Positions 25,060-33,287 of a stretch of 64,000 bases of DNA are shown one piece after another (the stretch's first letter is position 1; the number at the start of each line of letters is the position of its first letter). The notes beneath the pieces were generated by a model. The model did not search any database. It was not told where the DNA came from and saw only the letters and a program-made list of their open reading frames with translations. The position numbers and the translations under genes are program-made. The DNA comes from Caballeronia sp. SL2Y3 (GTDB lineage: Bacteria; Pseudomonadota; Gammaproteobacteria; Burkholderiales; Burkholderiaceae): the NCBI RefSeq assembly GCF_022879575.1, contig NZ_CP084263.1:1-64000 (forward strand), given 5' to 3'.

Positions 25060-26511
25060 TCATTGGTGAAGCGCTTCCTCACCGACCTGTAGCGCGGCGA
25101 ACCGCTCCGACACCTTCTGAGCGAGGTCGATGAGTCGATAGCTGATCCGGCTCGGTCCGGTCATCGTTACGATCTGGTATGTGCCGCCCGTTTCAGGGTC
25201 GAAGGCCCGGGATATCTGCGTCGCGTCGGTCGGCCCGGACATGGTCAGCACAGCGTCTACCGCAAACGCAAGCGTGAGCCCGTCCACCACGACGACCAGC
25301 GCCTCATGCCGCTCCGAACCCGCCGCCAGGTCCAGATTCACGAGCTCGACAAGGTCATTACGCCAGTTGATCAGTCCAAGGCTCGCTTGGTCCACGCCCC
25401 CGCGCACTTCGATCTTGGGGTCCGTCACGATTCCGGCTACGTGTTCGATGTTCGTCGCGTAAGGACGTCCCGCCACCGAGAACACAATGTAGGAACCGGT
25501 GTATGCCGCTGCCGGGTTCACCGTGGCCGAACCCGTCTGCGGCGCTGTGGTGCGCGGCAGATGCATCAGGCGTCCGCTGCTGGAAAGCGCTTCCGCGTTC
25601 AGAACCAGCGCCGTTCTGCTTCCGGATGTACCGATAGCGCCGAAGAAGAAGCCGGGTTCGGTAAAGGCAACGGGCGACACCGGCCGTATGTCTTTGGGCG
25701 CGAGCAGTACCAGTTCTGAAAGCTCGTCGACGGCGAAACCGGTCACACGGTCACCGTGCGCGAGGACCAGCAGATACTTGCCTTGCCCCGTTTCGCGCTG
25801 GGGAAGACTCAATACCGCAGGAAGGTTCAAGACGGCCAAGTCCGCCCCTAACCAATGCGCGACTCCCAGGAACGTGGTGTTGCCCGGACTCGGTTGCTGA
25901 AGCTCGGGCATTGGAATGACGCATCGGACGCTGAGCGCGTCGACGCCGAGCAGATGCTCGCCGCAACGTACGATCGCGTGCTGTCTGCGTCGCGACTTCT
26001 CATCTTCGTTCGAGCTAGCTTGGGGGCTTCCCGTGTCGTGGAGCCGAGCCGTCTTCCGGGCAGCCCTTCCCGCCGTTGCTTCGCACAACGTAGCAACGTT
26101 CGCAATGCCGACGAGCGCCGACGGTTCTCCGAGCGAAGCCAGCACGGGAAAGAGGTCCGCTGCGGATTCATCGTCCGGCGTCAGGGTAATCAGGCTGTCT
26201 CGGTCGATCGTCTCTGTTTTGTCGACTGCATCGACTTCGATGCCGAACACGGCATCGCCCTGGCGCAGAACGATGACGTGTCTCGCTGGCTCATGCGCTG
26301 TCTCATCGGGGCAAATAAGCCGGTAGGTATCGAGCGTAGCGACGGCGTCGCCGCGCAGCAGGAAGTATCCCTTCATGCTGGCCGGCTGACCCGGTATCTG
26401 CTGGTAGGCGCACGGCGCTTCCACCGCCTCGACGATGTGCTCGACAGGGATCCCGAAGCGGACCGAGCCGACCTGCACGACGCCGACAACAAGTGCTGAC
26501 GAATCCATCAT
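25060..26511 (-). CDS. Triple CheW-domain protein
   Basis: The protein has 483 aa and contains three successive CheW-like SH3 domains: about residues 5-150 (VGSVRFGIPVEHIVEAVE), about 165-310 (AIVRCGEHLLGVDALSV) and about 330-470 (SYIVFSVAGRPYATNIEHVAG). Ordinary CheW has one domain of about 150-170 aa and bridges receptors to CheA. A three-domain version could crosslink several receptors or act without CheA. The start ATG overlaps the stop of the chemoreceptor gene by one base (TGATG), so both proteins are made together and the PAS receptor is the obvious partner. No CheA or CheY is encoded in the window. Confidence 0.85.
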   Translation of the reverse strand: MMDSSALVVGVVQVGSVRFGIPVEHIVEAVEAPCAYQQIPGQPASMKGYFLLRGDAVATLDTYRLICPDETAHEPARHVIVLRQGDAVFGIEVDAVDKTETIDRDSLITLTPDDESAADLFPVLASLGEPSALVGIANVATLCEATAGRAARKTARLHDTGSPQASSNEDEKSRRRQHAIVRCGEHLLGVDALSVRCVIPMPELQQPSPGNTTFLGVAHWLGADLAVLNLPAVLSLPQRETGQGKYLLVLAHGDRVTGFAVDELSELVLLAPKDIRPVSPVAFTEPGFFFGAIGTSGSRTALVLNAEALSSSGRLMHLPRTTAPQTGSATVNPAAAYTGSYIVFSVAGRPYATNIEHVAGIVTDPKIEVRGGVDQASLGLINWRNDLVELVNLDLAAGSERHEALVVVVDGLTLAFAVDAVLTMSGPTDATQISRAFDPETGGTYQIVTMTGPSRISYRLIDLAQKVSERFAALQVGEEALHQ

Positions 26512-28307
26512 CAATTCTGGCGGGACAGCGCGGCCACGGTGGAAGACGAACGAACCGCCGCTTCGCCGCCTGTTACCAGCGTCAGCTCGCGCAACAGCTC
26601 GGAGACAGTACGCGTAGCGGTTGCCTGCTTTTCGGTTACCTGATGTATCGCCGCGATGGTCTCGGTCGTACGGTCGACACCCGCCCGAATACGGTCGAAG
26701 CCGTTTGCTGCGCGTCCGGAGGTTTCGCTTCCGGTCTTGATCCGATGCACGGACTCGTCGATGTGGCGACGAATCTCGTTGGTCGCCTGCGAGCAACGCT
26801 CGGCCAGCCGACGCACTTCGCTCGCAACGACGGAGAATCCCAGCCCATGCTCTCCCGCACGCGCCGCTTCGATAGCGGCGTTGAAGGCGAGCATGTTGGT
26901 CTGCGTGGCGATCTCGCTGATAACCTTCACGACTTCGCTGATACCGGCGGAGGACTGCTCGATCTCCTTGATAGCCGACATCGATTCAGCCAGCGTACGG
27001 CCGCCCGTATCCGCCTCGGCCTGCGTTTCGGTCGCGACTGCCGTTGCCTCGCGCGTGCGCGTGGCGATGCCGTCGATGGACTGGGACAACTCGTCGATCT
27101 TCTCGCTCATTGCAATCAAACTGGCCTGCATGCGGCGCTCGCGCTCCACTTGCGCGGTGATGTCGCTCGCGTACTTCACGATCTTGTAGGGCCGGCCGGA
27201 CTCGTCGAGCACGGGGTTGTACGTCGCCTGAAGCCACACGCGGTACCCGTGCTTCGATACGCGCTCGAAGCGCCCGGCATGGTAGTCGCCGCGGCTGAGT
27301 CGCGCCCAGAAGTCGCGGTATTCGGCCGTTGCGGTCGTTTCGGGATCGCAGAAGATCCTGTGATGCTTGCCGACGATCTCGCGCAGCGTATAGCCGATCG
27401 CATCCGTGAAGTTCTGATTGGCGGCCAGAACGTTGCCTTCGAGGTCGAACTCGATGACCGCATTCGCCCGGTCGATGGCGGCCAACCGTCCATCTCGTTC
27501 AGCGACGCCGCGTTTGAACTCCGTGATGTCGGAGGCGAACTTCACAATCTTGATGAGCCTGCCGTCCGAGCTATAGATCGGGTTGTACGTCGCCTGAATC
27601 CATACTTCGCGGCCGCCCTTTGCGATGCGCTTGTACTGCCCGGCGTCATACTCGCCACGCCCGAGCTTTTCCCAGAACGAGCGATAAGCGTCCGTGTTCA
27701 GGTACGACGGCTCACAGAACATCCGGTGATGCTGGCCTTTCACTTCTTCGAGGCTGTAGCCCATCAGATGAAGGAACAGGTCGTTCGCCGCAAGGACGTG
27801 GCCGTGCAAATCGAACTCGATGACAGCCTGTGCCCGTTCCATCGCCCGCACCTTGCCGGCGTGATCGTCGGCGAGCGTGCGCGCGCCGGTAATGTCGGTG
27901 GCGACCTTCACGATCTTCTGGACATTGCCGCTTTCGTCGAGGACAGGCGTGTACGAGCCGTGAATCCAGACTTCCGAGCGCGTCTTGTTCAGGCGTCTGA
28001 ACTCGCCGCTCGCTTCGCGTCCCGAGGCGAGCATGATCCAGAAGTCCTGGTATGCCTGACTGTTGGCGTATGCGGTGTCGCAAAAGATGCGGTGATGCAA
28101 TCCGACTACCTCATCCGCCCGGTAGCCCATCAAGGTCAGGAAGTTGGCGTTCGCGCGCAGGATCACGCCGTCGGGCGAGAATTCGACGACGGCACGCTCT
28201 TTCTCTGTGGTGGCCCACAAGGAGCGCAATTCCGCGAGGGGCTTCTGACCGGCTGCTGCCGCGTTCGACGCGCATACGGTGAGTGAGGGTTCGGCGTTCG
28301 GATTCAT
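26511..28307 (-). CDS. Soluble methyl-accepting chemotaxis protein with three PAS domains (BdlA-like)
   Basis: The protein has 598 aa with no membrane segment. Three PAS/PAC repeats (about residues 30-145, 150-270, 275-390) share a strict pattern: HHR(I/M)FC, then a DFW or SFW segment, VW(I/L)xA/GxYxP and KIVKxAxDIT. The MCP signalling domain follows (about 395-598) with the hairpin [20 protein letters not shown]. This is the layout of the biofilm-dispersion regulator BdlA of Pseudomonas, which has two PAS domains. Coupling to the triple CheW gene and closeness to GGDEF/EAL genes suggest a link between c-di-GMP, energy or redox sensing and taxis. A sigma-28-like promoter lies upstream on the minus strand. 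Confidence 0.9.
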   Translation of the reverse strand: MNPNAEPSLTVCASNAAAAGQKPLAELRSLWATTEKERAVVEFSPDGVILRANANFLTLMGYRADEVVGLHHRIFCDTAYANSQAYQDFWIMLASGREASGEFRRLNKTRSEVWIHGSYTPVLDESGNVQKIVKVATDITGARTLADDHAGKVRAMERAQAVIEFDLHGHVLAANDLFLHLMGYSLEEVKGQHHRMFCEPSYLNTDAYRSFWEKLGRGEYDAGQYKRIAKGGREVWIQATYNPIYSSDGRLIKIVKFASDITEFKRGVAERDGRLAAIDRANAVIEFDLEGNVLAANQNFTDAIGYTLREIVGKHHRIFCDPETTATAEYRDFWARLSRGDYHAGRFERVSKHGYRVWLQATYNPVLDESGRPYKIVKYASDITAQVERERRMQASLIAMSEKIDELSQSIDGIATRTREATAVATETQAEADTGGRTLAESMSAIKEIEQSSAGISEVVKVISEIATQTNMLAFNAAIEAARAGEHGLGFSVVASEVRRLAERCSQATNEIRRHIDESVHRIKTGSETSGRAANGFDRIRAGVDRTTETIAAIHQVTEKQATATRTVSELLRELTLVTGGEAAVRSSSTVAALSRQN

Positions 28308-28370
28308 GGTTCGAGTATTTCCAGAGCGTCCCCGATGGACTGTCAGGGCTTAGGCGGGCTTAGTTTCTTG

Positions 28371-28398
28371 TTAGCGGCAGCAGGGCGACCGATCTTTA
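28371..28398 (-). promoter_or_regulatory. Sigma-28 (FliA)-like promoter for the chemoreceptor gene
   Basis: On the minus strand TAAA (28398-28395) and GCCGCTAA (28378-28371) are separated by 16 nt. The FliA consensus is TAAA-N15-GCCGATAA, so this has one extra spacer base and one mismatch. It would give a leader of about 57 nt. Confidence 0.3.
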
Positions 28399-28422
28399 GC
28401 TGCATCGCGGAAAGAAAGCGCT

Positions 28423-28449
28423 TAAGTACGGGTCGAATTCTGCCGACAA
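28423..28449 (+). promoter_or_regulatory. Sigma-28 (FliA)-like promoter for the GAF gene
   Basis: TAAG (28423-28426) and GCCGACAA (28442-28449) are separated by exactly 15 nt, with two mismatches to TAAA-N15-GCCGATAA. Transcription would begin near 28456, 34 nt before the GAF start codon. Confidence 0.45.
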
Positions 28450-28489
28450 GACATCGATCAAAGACCAATCCTTAGTCCAACGAGTAACG

Positions 28490-28996
28490 ATGTCCGAGTA
28501 TCCGGTTCTATATAACGAAGAAGACAGACTCGATGCGGTCGCGCAATGCGGCTTGCTCGATACGCCCGACGATCCCCGAATCGACCGCATCACGCGACTT
28601 GCGGCGTATGTCACGGCGTGCCCTATCGCGCTGGTGTCGATCGTCGCGGCGCACCGGCAATGGTTCAAGTCGCGGCACGGGCTCGCGGTTAAGCAAACGC
28701 CTCGTGATATCGCCTTCTGCAACTATGCGCTCGTCGAGCCGGGCATCTTCGTGGTCGAAGACGCAACGAAAGATGATCGCTTTCGACTGAACGCCCTCGT
28801 GACGGGCGACCCCGGCATCCGCTTCTATGCGGGCATCGCGATCACCGGGGCGAGTGGCCACCGTTTGGGCACGTTGTGCGTCATCGACACCTCGCCTCGT
28901 GCGCTGTCGCCTGTTCAGAGGCGCTTGTTCGAGGATCTCGCGGGCTGTGCCGCCGACGTTTTGCGCGTGGTCGAAGCCGAAATGACCGCGCGGTAA
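28490..28996 (+). CDS. Stand-alone GAF-domain protein
   Basis: The protein has 168 aa, almost entirely one GAF domain. It begins with NEEDRLDAVAQCGLLDTPDD, the usual lead-in of GAF domains found in front of kinases and cyclases. It contains the FCNYAL and RFYAGI segments of this subgroup and a possible redox or ligand-binding Cys in the former. No output domain is attached, so it probably acts on a partner protein. It is divergent from the PAS chemoreceptor operon, with back-to-back sigma-28-like promoters between them. Ligand unknown. Confidence 0.85.
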   Translation: MSEYPVLYNEEDRLDAVAQCGLLDTPDDPRIDRITRLAAYVTACPIALVSIVAAHRQWFKSRHGLAVKQTPRDIAFCNYALVEPGIFVVEDATKDDRFRLNALVTGDPGIRFYAGIAITGASGHRLGTLCVIDTSPRALSPVQRRLFEDLAGCAADVLRVVEAEMTAR

Positions 28997-29101
28997 AAGA
29001 GCAGCGCTAGATCGACGAAGCAAAGCGCGGCAGCCTCAAGGACCGCGCGCTCGTCGCCCGGCTGATACGCTACGCGTTTGCCACGCATGGAAAGGACCGC
29101 C

Positions 29102-30334
29102 GTGTTGAAGATCGATCCCGCCCGCCTGTTGAACGACCTCGAGCACCTGCGCAGCTTCGGCGCGACGGGTCCGGGCGTCGTGCGTCTCTCGCTGTCGCCG
29201 GTGGATATGGATGCGCGCCGCTGGCTGGCGCAGCGCATGAACGAGGCCGGGCTCGATGCGTCGATCGACGGCGTGGGCAACGTGTTCGGCCGCTCGCGCA
29301 ACGACGGCCCGGCGCTCCTGATCGGCTCGCACACCGACACGCAGCCGACCGGCGGCTGGCTAGACGGCGCGCTCGGCGTGATCTACGGCCTCGAAATCGC
29401 CCGCGCGCTTGCCGAGTGCGATGCGACGCGCCATCTCGCGGTGGACGTCGCATCGTGGATCGACGAGGAAGGCACGTTCTCGGGCTTTCTGGGCAGCCGC
29501 AGCTTCGTCGGCGACCCCGTCGACGAGGCGATTCGCAGCGCGCGCAATCGCGAAGGCGTTCTGCTCGGCGACGCGCTTGCAGAGGCCGGCATCGCAGACG
29601 CGCCGCGTGCACGCATCGACCGCGCGCGTCACAAGGCGTACATGGAGCCGCACATCGAGCAGGGTGGCCGGCTGGAGGCGCATGGCAATGCCATCGGCGT
29701 GGTGACGACGATCGTCGGCATACGCGAGTTCCGGCTGCGCTTCATGGGACAGCGCAATCATGCAGGCACGACACCCATGTCGATTCGCCGCGACGCGGGC
29801 GCGGGGCTGGTCGCGTTCATTACGCGCATGAACGAAGCATTCGAGCGGCTCGCCGATGCCGATACCGTGTGGACAGTCGGGCGCATCGACCTCGATCCCG
29901 GATCGTTCAGCGTGGTGCCGGGTTCCGCCGACATGTACCTGCAATTCCGCGACGCAAATGCGCAACGCCTCACTGCAATGGAAGCCGCGCTCGCCGAACT
30001 GATCCGCGACTTCAACGCGCAGGAGAAGGTGAGCGTCGAGATACGCGACATCGAGCCGCCCGAAGAACCGGTCACGATGGACGCGGCGCTGCAGGCCCAT
30101 CTCGCGGATGCAGCGGAAGCGCTCGCGCCGGGGCAATGGGAGCGCATGCCGAGCGGCGCGTCACACGACGCGCAGGTGATTGCGCATCATCTGCCGGCGT
30201 GCATGCTGTTCGTGCCGAGCATCGGCGGAGTCAGCCATGACTTCATCGAGGATACGGCTCAGGCGCATATCGTATTGGGTTGCGAAGTCGCGGCGCAGGC
30301 GGCTGCGAAGATTCTGCAAGGGATGCGGGGATAA
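29102..30334 (+). CDS. M20-family Zn-dependent amidohydrolase (N-carbamoyl amino acid hydrolase / allantoate amidohydrolase type)
   Basis: The protein has 410 aa. Metal-ligand motifs are GSHTDTQPTGGWLDG, DEEGTFSGFLGSRSF and the later MEPHIEQGG and GGVSHDFIED, all standard for the AtzF/AllC/HyuC branch of peptidase family M20. It hydrolyses an amide or carbamoyl group of a small ureido compound; the exact substrate cannot be read from sequence. The GTG at 29102 is chosen because GGAAAGGA lies 5 bases upstream; an ATG at 29087 has no site. It converges on the amidohydrolase-2 gene with a 24-bp gap. Confidence 0.88.
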   Translation: MLKIDPARLLNDLEHLRSFGATGPGVVRLSLSPVDMDARRWLAQRMNEAGLDASIDGVGNVFGRSRNDGPALLIGSHTDTQPTGGWLDGALGVIYGLEIARALAECDATRHLAVDVASWIDEEGTFSGFLGSRSFVGDPVDEAIRSARNREGVLLGDALAEAGIADAPRARIDRARHKAYMEPHIEQGGRLEAHGNAIGVVTTIVGIREFRLRFMGQRNHAGTTPMSIRRDAGAGLVAFITRMNEAFERLADADTVWTVGRIDLDPGSFSVVPGSADMYLQFRDANAQRLTAMEAALAELIRDFNAQEKVSVEIRDIEPPEEPVTMDAALQAHLADAAEALAPGQWERMPSGASHDAQVIAHHLPACMLFVPSIGGVSHDFIEDTAQAHIVLGCEVAAQAAAKILQGMRG

Positions 30335-30358
30335 GCGGCAGCACCAGCGCAAGCCCGG

Positions 30359-31174
30359 TTAGAACTGGTACACCTCAGCCGGATTCTCCACGAGAATCTT
30401 GCGCCGCCCCTCGTCCCCCGCGACGAGACGCATCGCCCATTCGAGCATGTGCGCGTCCTTAGGCACCGGCCGCACATTGGGATGCGGCCAGTTCGATGCC
30501 CACAGTCCCCGCTCCGGATACCGCGACGACAACTCGCTCACGAGCCACGCCACATCGTCGAATGCGGGCGGACCGACACGCGAACTCTCATACGGCGCGG
30601 ACAGCTTGATCCAGCAGCGCCCGCCATCCAGCAAACGGCACAGCGACGTGAAGCCTTCGCTCTGCGGCGAGACAGGCGCGAGAAACTTGCCGAGATGGTC
30701 GATCACGAGCCGGGACGCGACACGCGAGAGCATCGGCTCATGGCGCGGCAACGCATGCCCGTTGAGTTGCAGATCGATGTGCCAGCCAAGCGGCGCGATG
30801 CGCGCGGACATCTCGGCCAGCGCGTCCCACGGCAAAACGCCGCCCGGCAGCATCATGAAGCGCACGCCACGAATGCCCGCCTCATGCAGACGCTGCAATT
30901 CGTCGTCGCCGACATCCGGCGGCACGACCGCAACGCCGCGCGCCCCGTCGCCCAGTTCGGCTATCGCGGCAAGCGTGCAGCGATTGTCGAAGCCATAGCC
31001 GGTTGGCTGCACGACGATCACGCGGGACAAGCCGAGCGTGCGCTGCATCCGCGCATACGCGGACGCAGGCGCCGGTGGCGGAACGAACGTCGCGCTCGCG
31101 GCGAGCGGATACCCTTCCTCGTAGACATGAATGTGGCAATCGCACGCGCCTTCGAAAGGAAGCGGCGACTTCAT
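30359..31174 (-). CDS. Amidohydrolase-2 family metal-dependent hydrolase (lactonase/isomerase-like)
   Basis: The protein has 271 aa with a TIM-barrel. The DCHIHVY motif at the N-terminus, the VVQPTGYGFDN segment and IDHLGKF, followed by WASNWPHPN, place it in the COG3618/PF04909 group, which includes 2-pyrone-4,6-dicarboxylate lactonase, 4-sulfomuconolactonase and galactarolactone isomerase. It is the last gene of the LacI/TRAP operon and overlaps the 2-hydroxyacid dehydrogenase stop (ATGA). A lactone derived from the imported acid is the likely substrate, which is an inference from context. Confidence 0.82.
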   Translation of the reverse strand: MKSPLPFEGACDCHIHVYEEGYPLAASATFVPPPAPASAYARMQRTLGLSRVIVVQPTGYGFDNRCTLAAIAELGDGARGVAVVPPDVGDDELQRLHEAGIRGVRFMMLPGGVLPWDALAEMSARIAPLGWHIDLQLNGHALPRHEPMLSRVASRLVIDHLGKFLAPVSPQSEGFTSLCRLLDGGRCWIKLSAPYESSRVGPPAFDDVAWLVSELSSRYPERGLWASNWPHPNVRPVPKDAHMLEWAMRLVAGDEGRRKILVENPAEVYQF

Positions 31175-32193
31175 CGCGCATCCGCCGGAACGTCGATGCC
31201 CGCGTGGCCCCAGCGCGCCAGCCGGAACGCGTGCGCCGCATTCACCGCGCCGGCCGGCATGCGACCGTCGAACAGCGCCTCCGTCTGCGCGACCGTCTCC
31301 ATCGACTGATGCTCGATCGCGCCCGGCGTCAAGCCACCCACATGCGGCGCCGCGAGCACACGCGGATGCGCAGCCAGCCGGGGCGATGGCATCTGATCCG
31401 GCGCACGCCCGACATCGAGCGCGCATCCCGCGATCCGTCCGCTCTCCAGCGCGGCGAAGAGCGCGGCGTCATCGACCAGTTCACCGCGCGCCGCGTTGAT
31501 GAAATACGCACCCGGCTTCATCGCGGCGAAGGCGCGCGCGTTCATCAGATTCGCGGTCTGCTCATTCGCGGGCGCGAGACACACGACGAAATCGGCCTGC
31601 GCGAGCAAGGCGTCCAGATCGACCGCGCGCACGCGGGCATCGTCGATTCGCGCGTAGGGGTCGGACACGATCTCGCGCATCCCGAATGCGAGCGCGAGTT
31701 CGCACAGATAACGCGAGATCTGTCCGTATCCGATCACGCCGATCGTGCTGCCGCGCAATTCGCGGCCCATCTGCGGCACGGGCGCTTCGTTGCGGTGATA
31801 GGCCGACGCATACGCGGTAGTCGCGCGTGCGAGATCGAGCATTGCGCCGATCACCCATTCGGATACCGCCGGCACGAAGCCCGCGCTCGCCTGCGTAACG
31901 AGCACGCCATGTTCGCTGGCGGCATCGACATCGACGGTGCGGATATCCACTGCGCAGCGCACGAACGCGGCGAGCTTCGGCAGCGCCTCGAACAACGCGC
32001 GCGGCGCAGGCGTCTGACGATACGCGATGACGACATCCGCGTCGCGCGCCTTGTCCGCGAGTTCGGCGGTGGTCAGCTCGCGGTCTTCGGGGTTGTAGGC
32101 GACATCGGCGATCTTCGCGAGCGCCGCCACCGCGCGGGCGCCGAAATAATGGTCCAGCCTATGCCGGGGGTGACTCACGAATACCTTGTTCAT
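31171..32193 (-). CDS. D-isomer-specific 2-hydroxyacid dehydrogenase family protein
   Basis: The protein has 340 aa. The NAD-binding motif is IGVIGYGQISRYL, with Ser in place of the third Gly of GxGxxG. The catalytic Arg is in NAARGELVD and the His in APHVGGLTPG. The usual DVFExEP segment carrying the catalytic Glu reads DVGRAPDQMP here, so the acid/base pair may be altered. It may reduce or oxidise an alpha-keto/alpha-hydroxy acid. The gene overlaps LacI upstream and the amidohydrolase downstream by ATGA, so the three are coupled. Confidence 0.85.
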   Translation of the reverse strand: MNKVFVSHPRHRLDHYFGARAVAALAKIADVAYNPEDRELTTAELADKARDADVVIAYRQTPAPRALFEALPKLAAFVRCAVDIRTVDVDAASEHGVLVTQASAGFVPAVSEWVIGAMLDLARATTAYASAYHRNEAPVPQMGRELRGSTIGVIGYGQISRYLCELALAFGMREIVSDPYARIDDARVRAVDLDALLAQADFVVCLAPANEQTANLMNARAFAAMKPGAYFINAARGELVDDAALFAALESGRIAGCALDVGRAPDQMPSPRLAAHPRVLAAPHVGGLTPGAIEHQSMETVAQTEALFDGRMPAGAVNAAHAFRLARWGHAGIDVPADAR

Positions 32194-33269
32194 TTTCTGG
32201 TCCTGGATTGCTTCGTTACCGGCCTCGCGCTGCCCGGCGGCGCTACCGATTCCCGTTCGACGAGCGTGATTTCCGTGAACAGCGCCTGCTCCGATGCGGG
32301 CATCGGCTCATCGTGCGCGCGCATGACCCGTTCGACCATCGCGGCGGCCATGGCGGGCACCGGAAGCTGCACGGTGGTGAGCGCGGGGTTCGAGATCGCC
32401 GCCAGAAAGTGCCCGTCCATGCCGACGATCGACACGTCCTCGGGCACGCGCAGCCCCGATTCGCGCAAGCCCGCCATCAGACCCAGCGCCATCAGGTCGT
32501 TGACCGCGACGATCCCGGTCGGGCGCTCGTCGTCGGCCGCCAGTCGACGCGCAAGCGCGCGGCCGTTTTCGGCGATCATCGAGTCGCCGTATTCGTTGAC
32601 CGGACCGCTGTCGAGCACCTGCGCGCGCCCGGACAGGCCCGCTTCGCTGGCAGCGGCGAGAAAGCCGTCGATCTTGTCGCGCCGGCTCATCGTCTTGCCA
32701 GTCAGCGTCGCGAATGCAAGCCGCGTGTGACCCTGTCCGATGAGATGACGTGTCGCCATGCGCGCAGCACCGAAGTTGTCGGGCGTCACATGATCGACGC
32801 GCGTGGCTTCGCCTTCGGTCGCGCGGCGGTCGTAGCTCACGACGACCATTCCGCGCCCGGCGGCGGTTTCCAGATGGCGCTCATTGGCGAGCGATGAAAT
32901 CACGATCACGCGGCGCACGCCCTGCGAGAGCAGGTCCTCGAAGAACGAGGCTTCCTTCGCGGGATCGCGATACGTGTTGCCGATCATCACCCGATAGCCG
33001 TAACGCTCCTGCGCATAGGTCTCGACCTCGCGCGCGATATAGCCGTACATCGGATTGGCGATGGACGGCACCAGCAGTCCGACGATCGGCGTCTGCCCGG
33101 TCTTCAACTGACGCGCCAGCGTGCTCGGGCGATACCGCAGCGTGCTGATGGCGGCCTGCACGCGGGCGAGCGTTTCCTGGCGCATCTGATCGATGCGGCC
33201 GTTGAGCACGTTCGACACGGTGCTCACGGACACGCCGGCTTCGCGGGCCACATCCTGAATGGTGCTCAT
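32190..33269 (-). CDS. LacI-family transcriptional regulator
   Basis: The protein has 359 aa. The N-terminal helix-turn-helix is TIQDVAREAGVSVSTVSNVL, followed by a hinge helix (STLARQLK) and a periplasmic-binding-protein-like sensor domain (residues 60-340). It sits inside the TRAP operon, between the permease and dehydrogenase genes, and probably represses the operon. The TGTATCGATACA palindrome at 36311-36322 has the centre CG typical of LacI-type operators and is the best candidate site. Confidence 0.9.
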   Translation of the reverse strand: MSTIQDVAREAGVSVSTVSNVLNGRIDQMRQETLARVQAAISTLRYRPSTLARQLKTGQTPIVGLLVPSIANPMYGYIAREVETYAQERYGYRVMIGNTYRDPAKEASFFEDLLSQGVRRVIVISSLANERHLETAAGRGMVVVSYDRRATEGEATRVDHVTPDNFGAARMATRHLIGQGHTRLAFATLTGKTMSRRDKIDGFLAAASEAGLSGRAQVLDSGPVNEYGDSMIAENGRALARRLAADDERPTGIVAVNDLMALGLMAGLRESGLRVPEDVSIVGMDGHFLAAISNPALTTVQLPVPAMAAAMVERVMRAHDEPMPASEQALFTEITLVERESVAPPGSARPVTKQSRTRK

Positions 33270-33287
33270 AGCGTTGACTTCTACCGG

